Source of the DNA: an uncultured SAR116 cluster alpha proteobacterium | GTDB lineage: Bacteria; Pseudomonadota; Alphaproteobacteria; Puniceispirillales; Marisalimonadaceae | Assembly (NCBI GenBank): GCA_902619615.1 | Contig: CACNFD010000019.1 | Span: 1-34,160, forward strand | Direction of reading: 5' to 3' | Length of the DNA: 34,160 nt | In this document: piece after piece, positions 9,086 to 17,468 of the stretch | How positions within the stretch are numbered: the first letter of the stretch is position 1 | How the letters are laid out: every line of letters begins with the position of its first letter | Notes under the pieces: generated by a model | Databases searched by the model: none | What the model was told of the DNA's origin: nothing | The model's input: only the letters and a program-made list of their open reading frames with translations | Translations under genes and position numbers: made by a program

Positions 9086-9904
9086 ATGAGTTTTATATCA
9101 GCACAATTACCTGATAATGAAGAAAGAAGAGCAGAAGCAGTTGAGAGAACTGGTCTAATAGATTCCAATCAAGCAAGCCTATTTAATATTTACTGTGAAT
9201 TGGCTAAAGAAATAACTGGTTATGAAGCTGTTTTATTTCAATTGTTTGATAGTAAAGAAAGATGTTATTTAGCAGAAATTCAGCCTGAACAAGAAAAAAC
9301 ACAAAATTTAAGTAGACGCAGACCTAAAGATGGAAGTGTTTGTGCTCATGTTTTACTAGATACTAAACCATTAGTTGCCTTTGATGTTACAAAACATGAA
9401 ATAACCAAAACTCACAGTAATGAAAAGGGTGTAAAAAGTTACATAGGTTTTCCTATTATAGACCAAAACAATTACGCACTTGGTATGGTTTGCATGATGA
9501 CTTTTTCCAAAATAATAGAGTTGTCTCAAGATAAAATTGATTTAGTAGAAAAACTAATAAAAAAAGCTGCTCACCAGATAGATGTAATGACTGATCAAAA
9601 ACTATTAACTTCTGATAGATTGATAAATGCTATAGAAATTTTTTATCAAGAAACAGGTTTAAGCGATATAATAATATTTAAAAATTTTATTCATGCTTGC
9701 AATATAATGGAAATATCAAAAGATTTTGAAGAAATACTCTCTGATAATGGATTATTGAAAATTAATGAAAATTTAAAGTTAGAAATTACAGAAAAAGGAA
9801 AAATAATCCAAGATAAAATGGGGTTACACACAAAGATAATGAAAAACGTTAAACTTGAAGGCAAACAAGCTAATGATCTTTTAGAAATGTTAGATGAATT
9901 GTAA
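9086..9904 (+). CDS. GAF-domain protein with winged-helix-like C-terminus
   Basis: A 272-residue soluble protein. Residues 10-35 (NEERRAEAVERTGLID) are the linker that typically precedes a GAF domain, which occupies about 28-168 (KDGSVCAHVLLDTKPLVAFDV and YIGFPIIDQNNYALGMV are recognisable). The last 100 residues form helices and a segment reading LSDNGLLKINENLKLEITEKG, which looks like the recognition-wing part of a winged helix; this is a guess from pattern. No kinase, cyclase or GGDEF/EAL domain is attached. It lies 45 bases after ppx with its own Shine-Dalgarno (GGTAGAGAAAAG) and may report on phosphate or energy state. The ligand is unknown. Confidence 0.65.
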   Translation: MSFISAQLPDNEERRAEAVERTGLIDSNQASLFNIYCELAKEITGYEAVLFQLFDSKERCYLAEIQPEQEKTQNLSRRRPKDGSVCAHVLLDTKPLVAFDVTKHEITKTHSNEKGVKSYIGFPIIDQNNYALGMVCMMTFSKIIELSQDKIDLVEKLIKKAAHQIDVMTDQKLLTSDRLINAIEIFYQETGLSDIIIFKNFIHACNIMEISKDFEEILSDNGLLKINENLKLEITEKGKIIQDKMGLHTKIMKNVKLEGKQANDLLEMLDEL

Positions 9905-9918
9905 TTAGTAGGTAGATC

Positions 9919-10248
9919 ATGTACGCAAAAGTCTTTCAATATAAATTTCCATCAGTTACTGAAGCTAAAGTTGCGGCTTCTTTTTGTTCGGATAATCTTG
10001 GAAAAAAAATTACTAAATATCATTTTCAATCTTTGAATATAATGATCGGTAAAGAAGGTTATTTATCAATTTTTATAAAATTTAATACTATTGATAAATT
10101 AAAAAAATTTGAACAAGAGTCTAGTGAGTTTATTCAAGAACTTAAACAAACTTTTGTGTTTAAAGAAAATCAATATGCAGGTGTTTTTGTTTATAATTAT
10201 GAGTCTGAAGCAACATCAGCTCTAATAAAAATGACTACTCCTGTTTAA
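9919..10248 (+). CDS. Small conserved-looking protein, function unknown
   Basis: A 109-residue protein with no signal peptide or membrane segment. The alternating pattern (MYAKVFQYKFPSVTEAK...LNIMIGKEGYLSIFIKF...AGVFVYNYES) suggests a small alpha/beta, ferredoxin-like fold, but I do not recognise the family. It begins 14 bases after the GAF-protein stop with a Shine-Dalgarno-like AGGTAGATC, so it is probably the last gene of the ppk-ppx-GAF unit. It ends just before the tRNA-fMet scar, making it the last chromosomal gene on that side. Confidence 0.55.
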   Translation: MYAKVFQYKFPSVTEAKVAASFCSDNLGKKITKYHFQSLNIMIGKEGYLSIFIKFNTIDKLKKFEQESSEFIQELKQTFVFKENQYAGVFVYNYESEATSALIKMTTPV

Positions 10249-10364
10249 TATAATTTAATAATCTTAGTGATGGTTTTATTAATTATTGAGAAAAAGAGAA
10301 CTTTGCCTGACGAACATTTATTACTTTATTTATCACTCTGTAATCGTTATCAGGCTTCAAACAC

Positions 10365-10392
10365 AAAAAACCCAAAAACCGAAGTCTTTGAG
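10365..10392 (-). terminator. Rho-independent terminator of the former tRNA-fMet gene
   Basis: Read on the minus strand: a 9-bp stem (CTCAAAGAC / GTTTTTGGG, two G-T wobbles) closed by a TTCG tetraloop, followed by six T. It stands 33 bases past the CCA end of the tRNA fragment, where the native tRNA terminator belongs. It therefore places original chromosome on the left of the scar. Confidence 0.75.
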
Positions 10393-10425
10393 GGTGATCC
10401 AAGCCATTGACTTTATTGATATAGT

Positions 10426-10476
10426 TGGTTGCGGGAGTAGGATTTGAACCTACGACCTTCAGGTTATGAGCCTGAC
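10426..10476 (-). pseudogene. 3' fragment of initiator tRNA-fMet (anticodon CAU): integration scar (att site)
   Basis: On the minus strand positions 10476 to 10426 match the initiator tRNA from about base 26 to the end. There is an anticodon stem-loop TCAGG-CTCATAA-CCTGA, variable region AGGTC, T-arm AGGTTCAAATCCT, acceptor strand TCCCGCA, discriminator A and an encoded CCA. The 5' acceptor strand and D-arm are missing; the match stops sharply at G26 and the sequence beyond (10477 up) is unrelated. This is the product expected when an element using the 3' part of the tRNA gene as attB has integrated: an intact tRNA should lie at the other end of the insert. No other copy is in this window. 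Confidence 0.85.
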
Positions 10477-10516
10477 ATTTTTGCCCCATTTTGCCTGTAT
10501 ATATAGGTTTTTGTTT

Positions 10517-10540
10517 GCAGTTAGCCACATAGTTAGACAC
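10517..10540. repeat. Tandem 12-bp imperfect repeat beside the tRNA scar
   Basis: Two abutting 12-mers, GCAGTTAGCCAC and ATAGTTAGACAC, identical at 9 of 12 positions, start 41 bases from the tRNA break on the non-chromosomal side. Short direct repeats at this distance from a crossover site are typical arm-type binding sites of tyrosine recombinases. That role is inferred from position. Confidence 0.4.
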
Positions 10541-10679
10541 TTATAATCAATTTTGATCACAGTATTTAACCTGTCATTTTTAATCAAATTTCACTAATAA
10601 GATGTAAAGTTAATTTAATATAAATGTAAAATTTATTTAATGATTAATTATTAATATAATATTTTTATGAGGCGAAAAC

Positions 10680-11006
10680 ATGAATTTTGAAACTATAAAA
10701 GCGGCTTTCATAAAACATTATGAAGGTGACTTGCAACCATTTATTGAACTTTTTTCAAAAGATTTACACTGTGAGTCCATACATAAATCAAGTATGGGCA
10801 ATAAAGTTAAAAGCTACGATGAATTTGTAAATATGGTTAAAGACGTGAAATGGGTAAGTGAACCTATAATTCAATGCGTATTAGAAACACCCAACACTGT
10901 TGTTAAGACAGTAGATGGATTTGATCCTAATTTTACATATCTTGAAATTGATCACATTCAAGATGGTAAAATAGTCAAACATATTTATGGGAAAGTTCCA
11001 AAATAA
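10680..11006 (+). CDS. SnoaL/NTF2-like small protein
   Basis: A 108-residue protein with the pattern of the SnoaL-like/NTF2 alpha+beta cone: N-terminal helices (FETIKAAFIKHYEGDLQPFIELFSKD) and strands that end in a VKTVDGFD...YLEIDHIQDGKIVKHIYGKV hairpin. This family covers isomerases, hydrolases and non-catalytic ligand binders, so no reaction can be assigned. A GAGG Shine-Dalgarno sits 8 bases before the ATG. It is the first gene on the inner side of the tRNA scar. A lone CTGTCAT heptamer (10571-10577) lies about 100 bases upstream; on its own it is not good evidence for PhoB control. Confidence 0.5.
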   Translation: MNFETIKAAFIKHYEGDLQPFIELFSKDLHCESIHKSSMGNKVKSYDEFVNMVKDVKWVSEPIIQCVLETPNTVVKTVDGFDPNFTYLEIDHIQDGKIVKHIYGKVPK

Positions 11007-11097
11007 ATCATTGAATTTTAAAATAATTAAAAATCCTTTTATAAAATTTAAAAATGAGATTATTGAACTTCCAATTTTGATTAGAAAGATTAAAACT

Positions 11098-11391
11098 ATG
11101 AAAACAAAAATATCCATAATTAGATTCAGACCTAAACCTGAATGTTTTGACGAATTTTTAACAAATGTAAAAGAACGTTCGAAAGAAAGGGCATTGTCAA
11201 AACCGCCTACTCATTATTTAATGACTACGTCGGATGAAGTGATAGCTATAGTTTTAAGAACAGAAACTGAGTTATCTGAAAGCTCAACCAGAGGTGTTAA
11301 TTGGTTAGATACTCAAAGACATCTTCTTTTAGAGTATAACGAAGAAGATAGACACTCAATTCCCTTGACTGGAAATCTAGTCGAATACTAG
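11098..11391 (+). CDS. Small protein, possibly ABM/dimeric alpha-beta-barrel-like
   Basis: A 97-residue protein. A longer reading frame begins at 10987, inside the preceding gene, but its extra 37 residues are low-complexity. The ATG at 11098 has an AGAAAG Shine-Dalgarno and begins a strand-like MKTKISIIRFRPKPECFDEFLTN, the usual opening of small ferredoxin-like ABM domains; I therefore prefer this start. No catalytic motif is evident. It lies 91 bases after the SnoaL-like gene, probably in the same transcript. Confidence 0.5.
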   Translation: MKTKISIIRFRPKPECFDEFLTNVKERSKERALSKPPTHYLMTTSDEVIAIVLRTETELSESSTRGVNWLDTQRHLLLEYNEEDRHSIPLTGNLVEY

Positions 11392-11630
11392 TTTTTGAGG
11401 ATAGTTGCAGTTGCGTATGCAGCAAATAAGATTGAAAAGCCTAAATAAGGCATAATATTTAAAAAATTAGCCGAAATAAATTCCAAGTTTTGGATGCAAG
11501 GTGTTTTGATACCCAAATACATACAATCAAGATTAAAAAATTTAAAATCCAAATTTTTGTTTCTTAACTCTAAAATTAAATTACTTCAAATAATATAATT
11601 AATTACGGCCATTAAAATTCTTCTTTAAAA
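11392..11630. other. Intergenic AT-rich stretch without a recognisable gene
   Basis: About 240 bases between the small plus-strand gene and the bidirectional hairpin at 11631. I see no sustained reading frame with family resemblance, no tRNA, and no strong promoter. Confidence 0.5.
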
Positions 11631-11670
11631 TTATTTGGTCAGAAATTTAAAATTATTCCTGACCAAATAA
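11631..11670 (-). terminator. Strong hairpin terminator, probably bidirectional
   Basis: A perfect 12-bp inverted repeat (TTATTTGGTCAG / CTGACCAAATAA) with a 16-base loop, 22 bases past the stop of the minus-strand choice-of-anchor-I gene. On the minus strand the right arm ends in AATAA and runs into TTTT, fitting rho-independent termination. The plus-strand side is A-rich and could also serve the small gene ending at 11391. Confidence 0.75.
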
Positions 11671-11691
11671 AATAGGATAAAATTTAATAAT

Positions 11692-13185
11692 CTAATTATT
11701 AATTTCATAGAGACCAATTGTACCTGTCATTTCATATGCAACAGCAAGTAGAGGTTTTCCGGTAGGACTAACACTTGACGGGATAAATTCTAATCCCTCG
11801 GGAGAATTGTGATTTTCATTAGGCATTATATAACTCACCATATGTGGGTCAGATGGCAGCGTAATGTCATATGCAAAGATAGCGTTATTTCTCTCCATTC
11901 CTATAAATGCGTATGTTCTTCCATTAATCTTTCCTATTGCAAGAGCCTCAGGCTCTGGACCTTTGTCATCTGAACGATCATCAATTTTGGTAGGACCATT
12001 AGCATTAAACATTTCTGGAGAACGCTTCGAAATTATGTTTTCGAATGCGTTTCCACTGTCAAAAACTAGAGTCCCATCATCTTTCCAAATGGAAAATGAT
12101 CTTCCGCCATAGGCATATATTATATCATGATCTCCATCGCCGTCAGTGTCACCAAGTGTTTTTGTGGTTTTTAAGCGTCCAAGGTTTTCTTTCTTTTGTA
12201 ACTCATTAGCATTTGGAAACATAGTTTTATCAAGTTTTAATTTGCCAACGCGAGTTTCCTCAGAAAAACCATCGTAGTCTTTAGCGTCACCTTCATTTGC
12301 TGTAACTAAATATGTGCTTCCTTTTGTCTCATAGGATACGATTGCATCTGGCTGATACATCATCAAAACTGGCCATCGTTTCATATTTATTCCACCATCC
12401 TTATTTGATACATCATGAGAAGTTCTAGATACGTTTTTGAACCCAAGTCCACTCACATTAATAACCTTTGCAGAAGCTATATCAATTGTAGCTATGGCAT
12501 TGTTTTCTTGAAGAGTTGCATAAGCCTCTTTACCGTCTGGAGCAAATGTTATATATTCTGGTTCAGCATCTTCTGCAAAACTTGAACCTGGTTTAATAAT
12601 CCTTGCACCTGCTGGCATTTTAATATTATTAAGCGTTATCTGCTTAACATTTGCATTTTGTACACCGCTAGACAAATCTATAAGTGTAAAACTACCTTCT
12701 GGATCAATTTTGTAATCATCAGAGGGTTCACCTTCATTAGCAGTTAATAAATATCTACCATCAGGTGAGAATGCAATATTATCAGGCAAAGCTCCAGTTT
12801 TATACTCGGCCAATTTTTCCCCATTATTATTGAATATTTGAACATTACCTGGGGCATCTGCTTTTTTTTCTTTTATCGACGCTGCAATTAAATCTTTATG
12901 AACCGCTACTGCTGTAACATTACCACCTGACAAATCAAAAGGTGCTATTTTTTTTAAATTGAAAGGATCACTTATTGAAATTCTTTCTATAGTGCCAGTT
13001 TCAGAAGCTGTAACTAAAAGACTTTTAGATTGGGAGTGATAACGTATCATTTCTGCGTAACCTTCACCTTTTCCAATTTGAAAGGATGATATTTGATTAA
13101 TTTCCATGGCCTTTGTAGAAATTGAACTTGTAAGTATAATAACTGAAGAAGTTACTAAAATTTTTAACATATTTTTATTAAACAT
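11692..13185 (-). CDS. Secreted choice-of-anchor I family beta-propeller protein
   Basis: A 497-residue exported protein. Residues 1-26 form a signal peptide (KILVTSSVIILTSSISTKAM). The rest is a seven-bladed-propeller-like repeat set of the choice-of-anchor I family, with VTAVAVHKDLIAASI, NIAFSPDGRYLLTANEGEPSDDY, EPEYITFAPDGKEAYATLQENNAIATID and YLVTANEGDAKDYDGF. The acidic GDTDGDGDHD stretch resembles a calcium-binding loop. Homologues are periplasmic or surface proteins, sometimes annotated as alkaline-phosphatase-like or phytase-like, but I see no catalytic metal centre to support that here. It lies downstream of the phnK-ACR3 chimera with a 125-base gap and ends at a strong terminator. 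A role in organic-P scavenging is context only. Confidence 0.75.
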   Translation of the reverse strand: MFNKNMLKILVTSSVIILTSSISTKAMEINQISSFQIGKGEGYAEMIRYHSQSKSLLVTASETGTIERISISDPFNLKKIAPFDLSGGNVTAVAVHKDLIAASIKEKKADAPGNVQIFNNNGEKLAEYKTGALPDNIAFSPDGRYLLTANEGEPSDDYKIDPEGSFTLIDLSSGVQNANVKQITLNNIKMPAGARIIKPGSSFAEDAEPEYITFAPDGKEAYATLQENNAIATIDIASAKVINVSGLGFKNVSRTSHDVSNKDGGINMKRWPVLMMYQPDAIVSYETKGSTYLVTANEGDAKDYDGFSEETRVGKLKLDKTMFPNANELQKKENLGRLKTTKTLGDTDGDGDHDIIYAYGGRSFSIWKDDGTLVFDSGNAFENIISKRSPEMFNANGPTKIDDRSDDKGPEPEALAIGKINGRTYAFIGMERNNAIFAYDITLPSDPHMVSYIMPNENHNSPEGLEFIPSSVSPTGKPLLAVAYEMTGTIGLYEINN

Positions 13186-13310
13186 AAATTACTCCATTTT
13201 TAATATGAATATGCCTAACTTTTTTTACTGAATTGTTATTTTAATATTACAATTTAATGAAGTTTAAATTGAGCTAAGATTACGCTGTAGTATAGTTAGT
13301 AATTTTAAGT

Positions 13311-14936
13311 CTATTTGAAATATTTTTCTTTAAATTTTAAAGCAACGGAAACTAGTAATATTAGTATAGGCACTTCAACAAGAGGACCAATAACAGTTGC
13401 GAAAGCCTCTTTTGATGCAAGGCCAAAAGTGGCAATTGAAACTGCAATAGCTAATTCAAAATTATTTGAAGCTGCTGTGAATGATAAAGAAGTAGCCGTT
13501 GGATAATTAATATTTGCAAACCTGCTGATACCAAAACTAATAAAAAACATAATTAGAAAATATATGACTAGAGGAATTGATATTGTTAAAACATCCAAAG
13601 GCAGTTTCAAAATTTCATTTCCTTTTAGAGTAAACATAATAATTATTGTAAATAACAGCGCAATTAAAGTAATAGGACTTATTCTAGGAAGAAAATTGTT
13701 CACGTACCATTCTTCACCATATCTTTTAACTAATAATGATCTTGTCACAAAACCTGCTAAAAATGGAATACCAAGATAAATTAGAACAATTTTGGCAATA
13801 TACAATATTGAGATATCAATAATTTGTCCACCATATCCAAAAAATTCCGGCAAAATTTTTAAAAAAAACCACGCATAAGGCGCGAAGAATATAATTTGAA
13901 AAATTGAATTAAAGGCAACTAATCCTGCTACATATTCTGAACTTCCTCTAGCCAACTCATTCCAAACAAGAACCATTGCTATACATCTAGCTAGACCAAT
14001 TAGTATGACACCAGTCATATATTCAGGCTTATCAGAAAGAAAAGTAAGAGCTAAAAAAAACATTAATGCAGGGCCTATTATCCAATTTTGAAATAAAGAC
14101 AAAGCTAAGACTTTCTTATCTTTAAAAACTTCAATTATTTTTTCATATTTTACTTTTGCTAAAGGTGGATACATCATTAAAATAAGCCCTATTGCAATAG
14201 GAATATTTGTATTACTGTAAGTTATTGAATCAAGAAATTTAGGCATATTTAGAAAAACATTACCAATAACTATACGATCAGCTAAAAGTCTAACTACTGC
14301 AAGATCGTGTGTAACTATTACTGCAGCAATGCCAAGTTCTCTTACAAGGTTTCTTAATAAATCCAAGATTTTAGCTTGTACAGATACATCCAAACCTCCA
14401 GTAGGTTCATCCATAAAAATCAATCTTGGTCTAGTTACAAGATTTCTTGCAATTTGAAGTCTTTGTTGCATTCCTCCAGAAAAAGTACTTGGCTTATCAT
14501 CAATTCTGCTAACATCAATTTCAACTTTTTCTAGCCAATTTGCAGCAATTTCTCTAATTTCACCATAATTTCTATGACCAATTGCCATTAATCTTTCACC
14601 AATATTTCCTCCTGCACTTATATTCATTCTGAGACCATCACGAGGATTTTGATGCACAAATGCTAGATCAGATCTTTGAATTAAACGAAGTTTTGGTTCC
14701 GAAATTTTTGTAAAATTGAGGATTGTTTTTGATTTGTCGTTTAAGAAAATATCTCCTTCATCAACTTCTAAATTTCCATAAATACAGTTTAATAATGTAG
14801 ACTTCCCAGAACCTGACTCGCCAACAATTCCAAGGACCTCTCCAGGATTAATATCTAAAGATACATTTTTGCAACCTATATTTTGGCCATAGTATTTAGA
14901 AATATTAGAGGCTTGAAATAAGAAATTTTGCTTCAT
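13311..14936 (-). CDS. phnK: Chimeric ORF: C-P lyase ATPase PhnK joined in frame to an N-truncated ACR3 arsenite efflux pump
   Basis: 541 residues from the ATG at 14936, two bases after the phnJ stop; an upstream start at 14999 would lie inside phnJ. Residues 1-221 are PhnK: Walker [10 protein letters not shown] (39-47), the PhnK block [19 protein letters not shown], signature SGGMQQR (153-159), Walker [10 protein letters not shown] and H-loop His210. At LADR (218-221), where PhnK should continue for about 30 more residues, the sequence becomes an ACR3 permease from the middle of its first helix. Recognisable there are [23 protein letters not shown], the conserved Cys region [22 protein letters not shown], and [13 protein letters not shown]. 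About 25 residues of ACR3 are missing. The likely cause is an in-frame deletion across phnK 3'-phnL-...-acr3 5'; an assembly join is possible. Confidence 0.85.
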   Translation of the reverse strand: MKQNFLFQASNISKYYGQNIGCKNVSLDINPGEVLGIVGESGSGKSTLLNCIYGNLEVDEGDIFLNDKSKTILNFTKISEPKLRLIQRSDLAFVHQNPRDGLRMNISAGGNIGERLMAIGHRNYGEIREIAANWLEKVEIDVSRIDDKPSTFSGGMQQRLQIARNLVTRPRLIFMDEPTGGLDVSVQAKILDLLRNLVRELGIAAVIVTHDLAVVRLLADRIVIGNVFLNMPKFLDSITYSNTNIPIAIGLILMMYPPLAKVKYEKIIEVFKDKKVLALSLFQNWIIGPALMFFLALTFLSDKPEYMTGVILIGLARCIAMVLVWNELARGSSEYVAGLVAFNSIFQIIFFAPYAWFFLKILPEFFGYGGQIIDISILYIAKIVLIYLGIPFLAGFVTRSLLVKRYGEEWYVNNFLPRISPITLIALLFTIIIMFTLKGNEILKLPLDVLTISIPLVIYFLIMFFISFGISRFANINYPTATSLSFTAASNNFELAIAVSIATFGLASKEAFATVIGPLVEVPILILLVSVALKFKEKYFK

Positions 14937-14938
14937 AA

Positions 14939-15817
14939 TTAATCTTCTTTTTTTGAATTTAATTTGGTTTGTTCTTTGCAATAGTCTGTGTCTGAACATA
15001 TGTATGATCGTTTACCATCATCTGAAACAATAATTTCATCTAAATAACTATCACTGGATCCACATATTGAACATTTGAAATTAGCTTTCATAGCTTCAAA
15101 AGGATAGTCTTCAAAATCAAGACTTTTAACATTTGTATAAGGTGGAATAGCATAAATTCGTTGTTCTCTTCCAGCGCCAAAAAGTTGAATAGCTGGACTA
15201 TTATTCATTTTGGGATTATCAAATTTTGGAATAGGAGAAGGGTCAGTAACATAATTTCCATTTGTTTTTACTGGATATGCATATGCTGTCTCAATATGAC
15301 CATGTTTTGCAATATCTTCATAAAGTTTTACATACATTAATCCATATTCAGAAAGAGCATGCATTTTTCTAGTTTCTACCTCCCTTGGTTCTAAGAATCT
15401 AAGAGGTTCTGGAATTGGTACTTGATATACTAATATTTGTTTTTCTTTTAATTTTGTTTCAGGAATTCTGTGTCTGGTCTGTATAATAGATGCATCTGAA
15501 GTTTTTTCAGTCACAGCTACATTTGCAGTTTTTTGAAAAAATTTTCTTATTGATACAGCATTTGTAGTATCGTCGGCGCCTTGATCAATTACCTTTAAAA
15601 CATCTTTGGGTATTAAACACGCAGATGTTACCTGAATTCCACCAGTACCCCAACCATAAGGCATTGGCATTTCTCTTGAGGAAAAAGGTACTTGATAGCC
15701 AGGTATACATAATGCTTTCAGAAGAGCTCGTCTTATCATCCTTTTTGTATTTTCATCTAAATAAGCAAAATTATAAATTTGAATATCTAAATTTTCATTT
15801 TTACTCATTTCATTCAT
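14939..15817 (-). CDS. phnJ: C-P lyase catalytic subunit, alpha-D-ribose 1-methylphosphonate 5-phosphate C-P-lyase
   Basis: A 292-residue radical-SAM enzyme that cleaves the C-P bond of ribose-methylphosphonate phosphate to give methane (or another alkane) and ribose cyclic phosphate. The [4Fe-4S] and thiyl cysteines are Cys249, Cys252, Cys274 and Cys280, with exactly the 3-22-6 spacing of E. coli PhnJ Cys241/244/266/272. The glycyl-radical residue is Gly40 in IPGYQVPF, matching E. coli Gly32. The family blocks [13 protein letters not shown] and [17 protein letters not shown] are intact, so the active site looks functional. A GGTAA Shine-Dalgarno precedes the ATG at 15817; Met4 is an alternative start. 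It lies four bases after phnI. Confidence 0.97.
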   Translation of the reverse strand: MNEMSKNENLDIQIYNFAYLDENTKRMIRRALLKALCIPGYQVPFSSREMPMPYGWGTGGIQVTSACLIPKDVLKVIDQGADDTTNAVSIRKFFQKTANVAVTEKTSDASIIQTRHRIPETKLKEKQILVYQVPIPEPLRFLEPREVETRKMHALSEYGLMYVKLYEDIAKHGHIETAYAYPVKTNGNYVTDPSPIPKFDNPKMNNSPAIQLFGAGREQRIYAIPPYTNVKSLDFEDYPFEAMKANFKCSICGSSDSYLDEIIVSDDGKRSYICSDTDYCKEQTKLNSKKED

Positions 15818-15821
15818 TTTA

Positions 15822-16898
15822 TTACCTTTTCATATTAACTTTGGCGTCAGCTCTAATTTTTCTAATGAGCTCTAGTTCAGATTGAAAATCAACATAATGT
15901 GGTAGTTTTATGTGTTCTAAAAAACCAGTCGCTTGAATGTTGTCGCAATGTGAAATAACAAATTCTTCGTCTTGTGCTGGTGCGCCAGAATAATCTTCAC
16001 CTAATTCTTTCCATCTTAAAGCTCTATCGATCAAAGCCATTGCTAAAGCTTTTCTTTCAGTCTGTCCGAATACTAAACCATAACCTCTTGTAAATTGTGG
16101 AGGTTCAATTTTGGATCCTTGAAATTGATTTACCGTTTCACATTCAGTTAAAATGATCTCAGCAACATTAATCTCAAAACCTAATTCTGGAATATAAAGC
16201 TCAATGTCAACTATGCCAATTCTTAGTTCCCCTACAAATGCATGATTTCTTGCATATCCTCTTTGAGTAGAATATGCGAGACCAAGTAAAAAACCCTCAT
16301 CTCCTCTTGATAATGCTTGTAACCTTGCCGAACGAGATGTTGGATAGCTAATAGGTTCTCGTGTTATATCGATAGGATCAAGATTGTTATCTTTTTCGTT
16401 TTGCATTAAATCTTCTTGATTTAAAAAACTTAAAACGTGAGGCATTTTGTTGTCATTATATTTTTTTGTTGGACTAATAGGTGATTCATTTTCAGCTAGT
16501 AATTTAAAGTCCAAAAGCCTATGCGTGTAATCAAAAGTAGGGCCTAATTTTTGTCCACCCGGTATATCTTTAAAAGTTGCTGAAATCCTTCTAAGGCATG
16601 TCATATTTGCTGTATTAACTGGTTTGCTGTAACTAAATCTTGTAAGAGTTGTTCTGTAAGCTCTTAACAAAAATATAGCTTCTATCAAATCACCTCTAGA
16701 CTGTTTTATAGCTAATGCAGCAAGGTCTTTATCATATAAAGAACCTTCAGACATTACTCTATCAACGCCAAGTGTGAGTTGTTCTGATATTTGATCAAGG
16801 GTAATATTTGGAATGGATGTATCACCTCTTCTTATTTCTGACATCCAAGAATGAGCGTTATCAATTGCTACTTCCCCACCTTTAACAGCTACATACAT
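15822..16898 (-). CDS. phnI: C-P lyase core subunit PhnI (purine ribonucleoside triphosphate phosphonate transferase component)
   Basis: A 358-residue PhnI, normal length. It begins MYVAVKGGEVAIDNAH and contains LTLGVDRVMSEGSLYDKDLAALAIKQSRGD-type sequence (about 42-70), then ILLRAYRTTL- and MTCLRRISATFKDIPGGQKLGPTFDYTHRLLDF-type blocks shared with the family. With PhnG, PhnH and PhnL it transfers the ribose triphosphate of ATP to the phosphonate; alone, PhnI has nucleosidase activity. Its ATG follows the phnH stop with no gap (TAGATG), so translation is coupled. Confidence 0.96.
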   Translation of the reverse strand: MYVAVKGGEVAIDNAHSWMSEIRRGDTSIPNITLDQISEQLTLGVDRVMSEGSLYDKDLAALAIKQSRGDLIEAIFLLRAYRTTLTRFSYSKPVNTANMTCLRRISATFKDIPGGQKLGPTFDYTHRLLDFKLLAENESPISPTKKYNDNKMPHVLSFLNQEDLMQNEKDNNLDPIDITREPISYPTSRSARLQALSRGDEGFLLGLAYSTQRGYARNHAFVGELRIGIVDIELYIPELGFEINVAEIILTECETVNQFQGSKIEPPQFTRGYGLVFGQTERKALAMALIDRALRWKELGEDYSGAPAQDEEFVISHCDNIQATGFLEHIKLPHYVDFQSELELIRKIRADAKVNMKR

Positions 16899-17468
16899 CT
16901 AATGCTCCGATTTTATGATATTAATTTTTGTTGAACGAGGAATAGATAAAATTTCTAAGTCATTTGTGAAATAGAAATCTAAACCTAAAGGATAAAGATT
17001 ATTATTTTCGATAAATAATTCAGGATTAGGTAAATCAATATTTAATTTATTTTTTATGCCTGGACCATCAATGTTGCATTTTACTTTTTTATATTTTGTT
17101 TCTTCAATTATTAAAGTTGCAGATCTTTCTGGATACTCAGGAACTCCTATTTTGAATTCATTTAATGGCAATAAAGATTTCCATGTACCAATTACAAAAT
17201 CAGCATTCTTTTTGTTACTAATAATGGCACCAGTGTTAAAAATTAACCAATTCCTTACTTCCTCTGTATTATATTCTTTTGAGAGGTAAACATTACTTTC
17301 ATTATCACATAACGTAATTAATATTGTCGCTGCTGCATTTGACAATACACTTGGTTTGTTAAGTTTATTTATCTGAAAAGTTCTACCTGGATATGATGTT
17401 GCATTTACTAATGATCTAAAAGCAATAGAACTATTTATAGAATTTTCAGAAAAAGGATAATTTTCCAT
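16899..17468 (-). CDS. phnH: C-P lyase core subunit PhnH
   Basis: A 189-residue PhnH, the usual size. It begins with the family-typical AFRSLVNATSYPGRTFQINKL-like stretch (about residues 16-36), where family members read FRxLLxAMSRPG. LDFYFTNDLEILSIPRSTKI near the C-terminus matches the end of PhnH (LGxDxxxxxxxxLxxLPRTT). PhnH has a PLP-transferase-like fold without PLP and joins the PhnGHIJ core. It overlaps phnG by one base (TAATG) and abuts phnI. Confidence 0.92.
   Translation of the reverse strand: MENYPFSENSINSSIAFRSLVNATSYPGRTFQINKLNKPSVLSNAAATILITLCDNESNVYLSKEYNTEEVRNWLIFNTGAIISNKKNADFVIGTWKSLLPLNEFKIGVPEYPERSATLIIEETKYKKVKCNIDGPGIKNKLNIDLPNPELFIENNNLYPLGLDFYFTNDLEILSIPRSTKINIIKSEH

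Noticed and set aside
10283-10540. An 85-residue minus-strand reading frame
   Set aside because: It runs through the tRNA-fMet fragment and its terminator; the peptide (KVVGSNPTPAT) is the usual false translation of a tRNA T-arm.
10987-11097. Longer start for the small gene ending at 11391
   Set aside because: The extra 37 residues overlap the preceding gene and are low-complexity; the ATG at 11098 has a Shine-Dalgarno and begins a regular strand.
11864-12112. Plus-strand reading frame inside the choice-of-anchor-I gene, and similar opposite-strand frames in ppx, phnJ, phnH, ugp and phn permease genes
   Set aside because: They are antisense to well-supported genes, with no family resemblance and no ribosome binding site.
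14937-14999. Upstream start of the phnK-ACR3 gene at 14999
   Set aside because: It would overlap the end of phnJ with a basic, unconserved stretch; the ATG at 14936 follows the phnJ stop by two bases and begins the true PhnK N-terminus.
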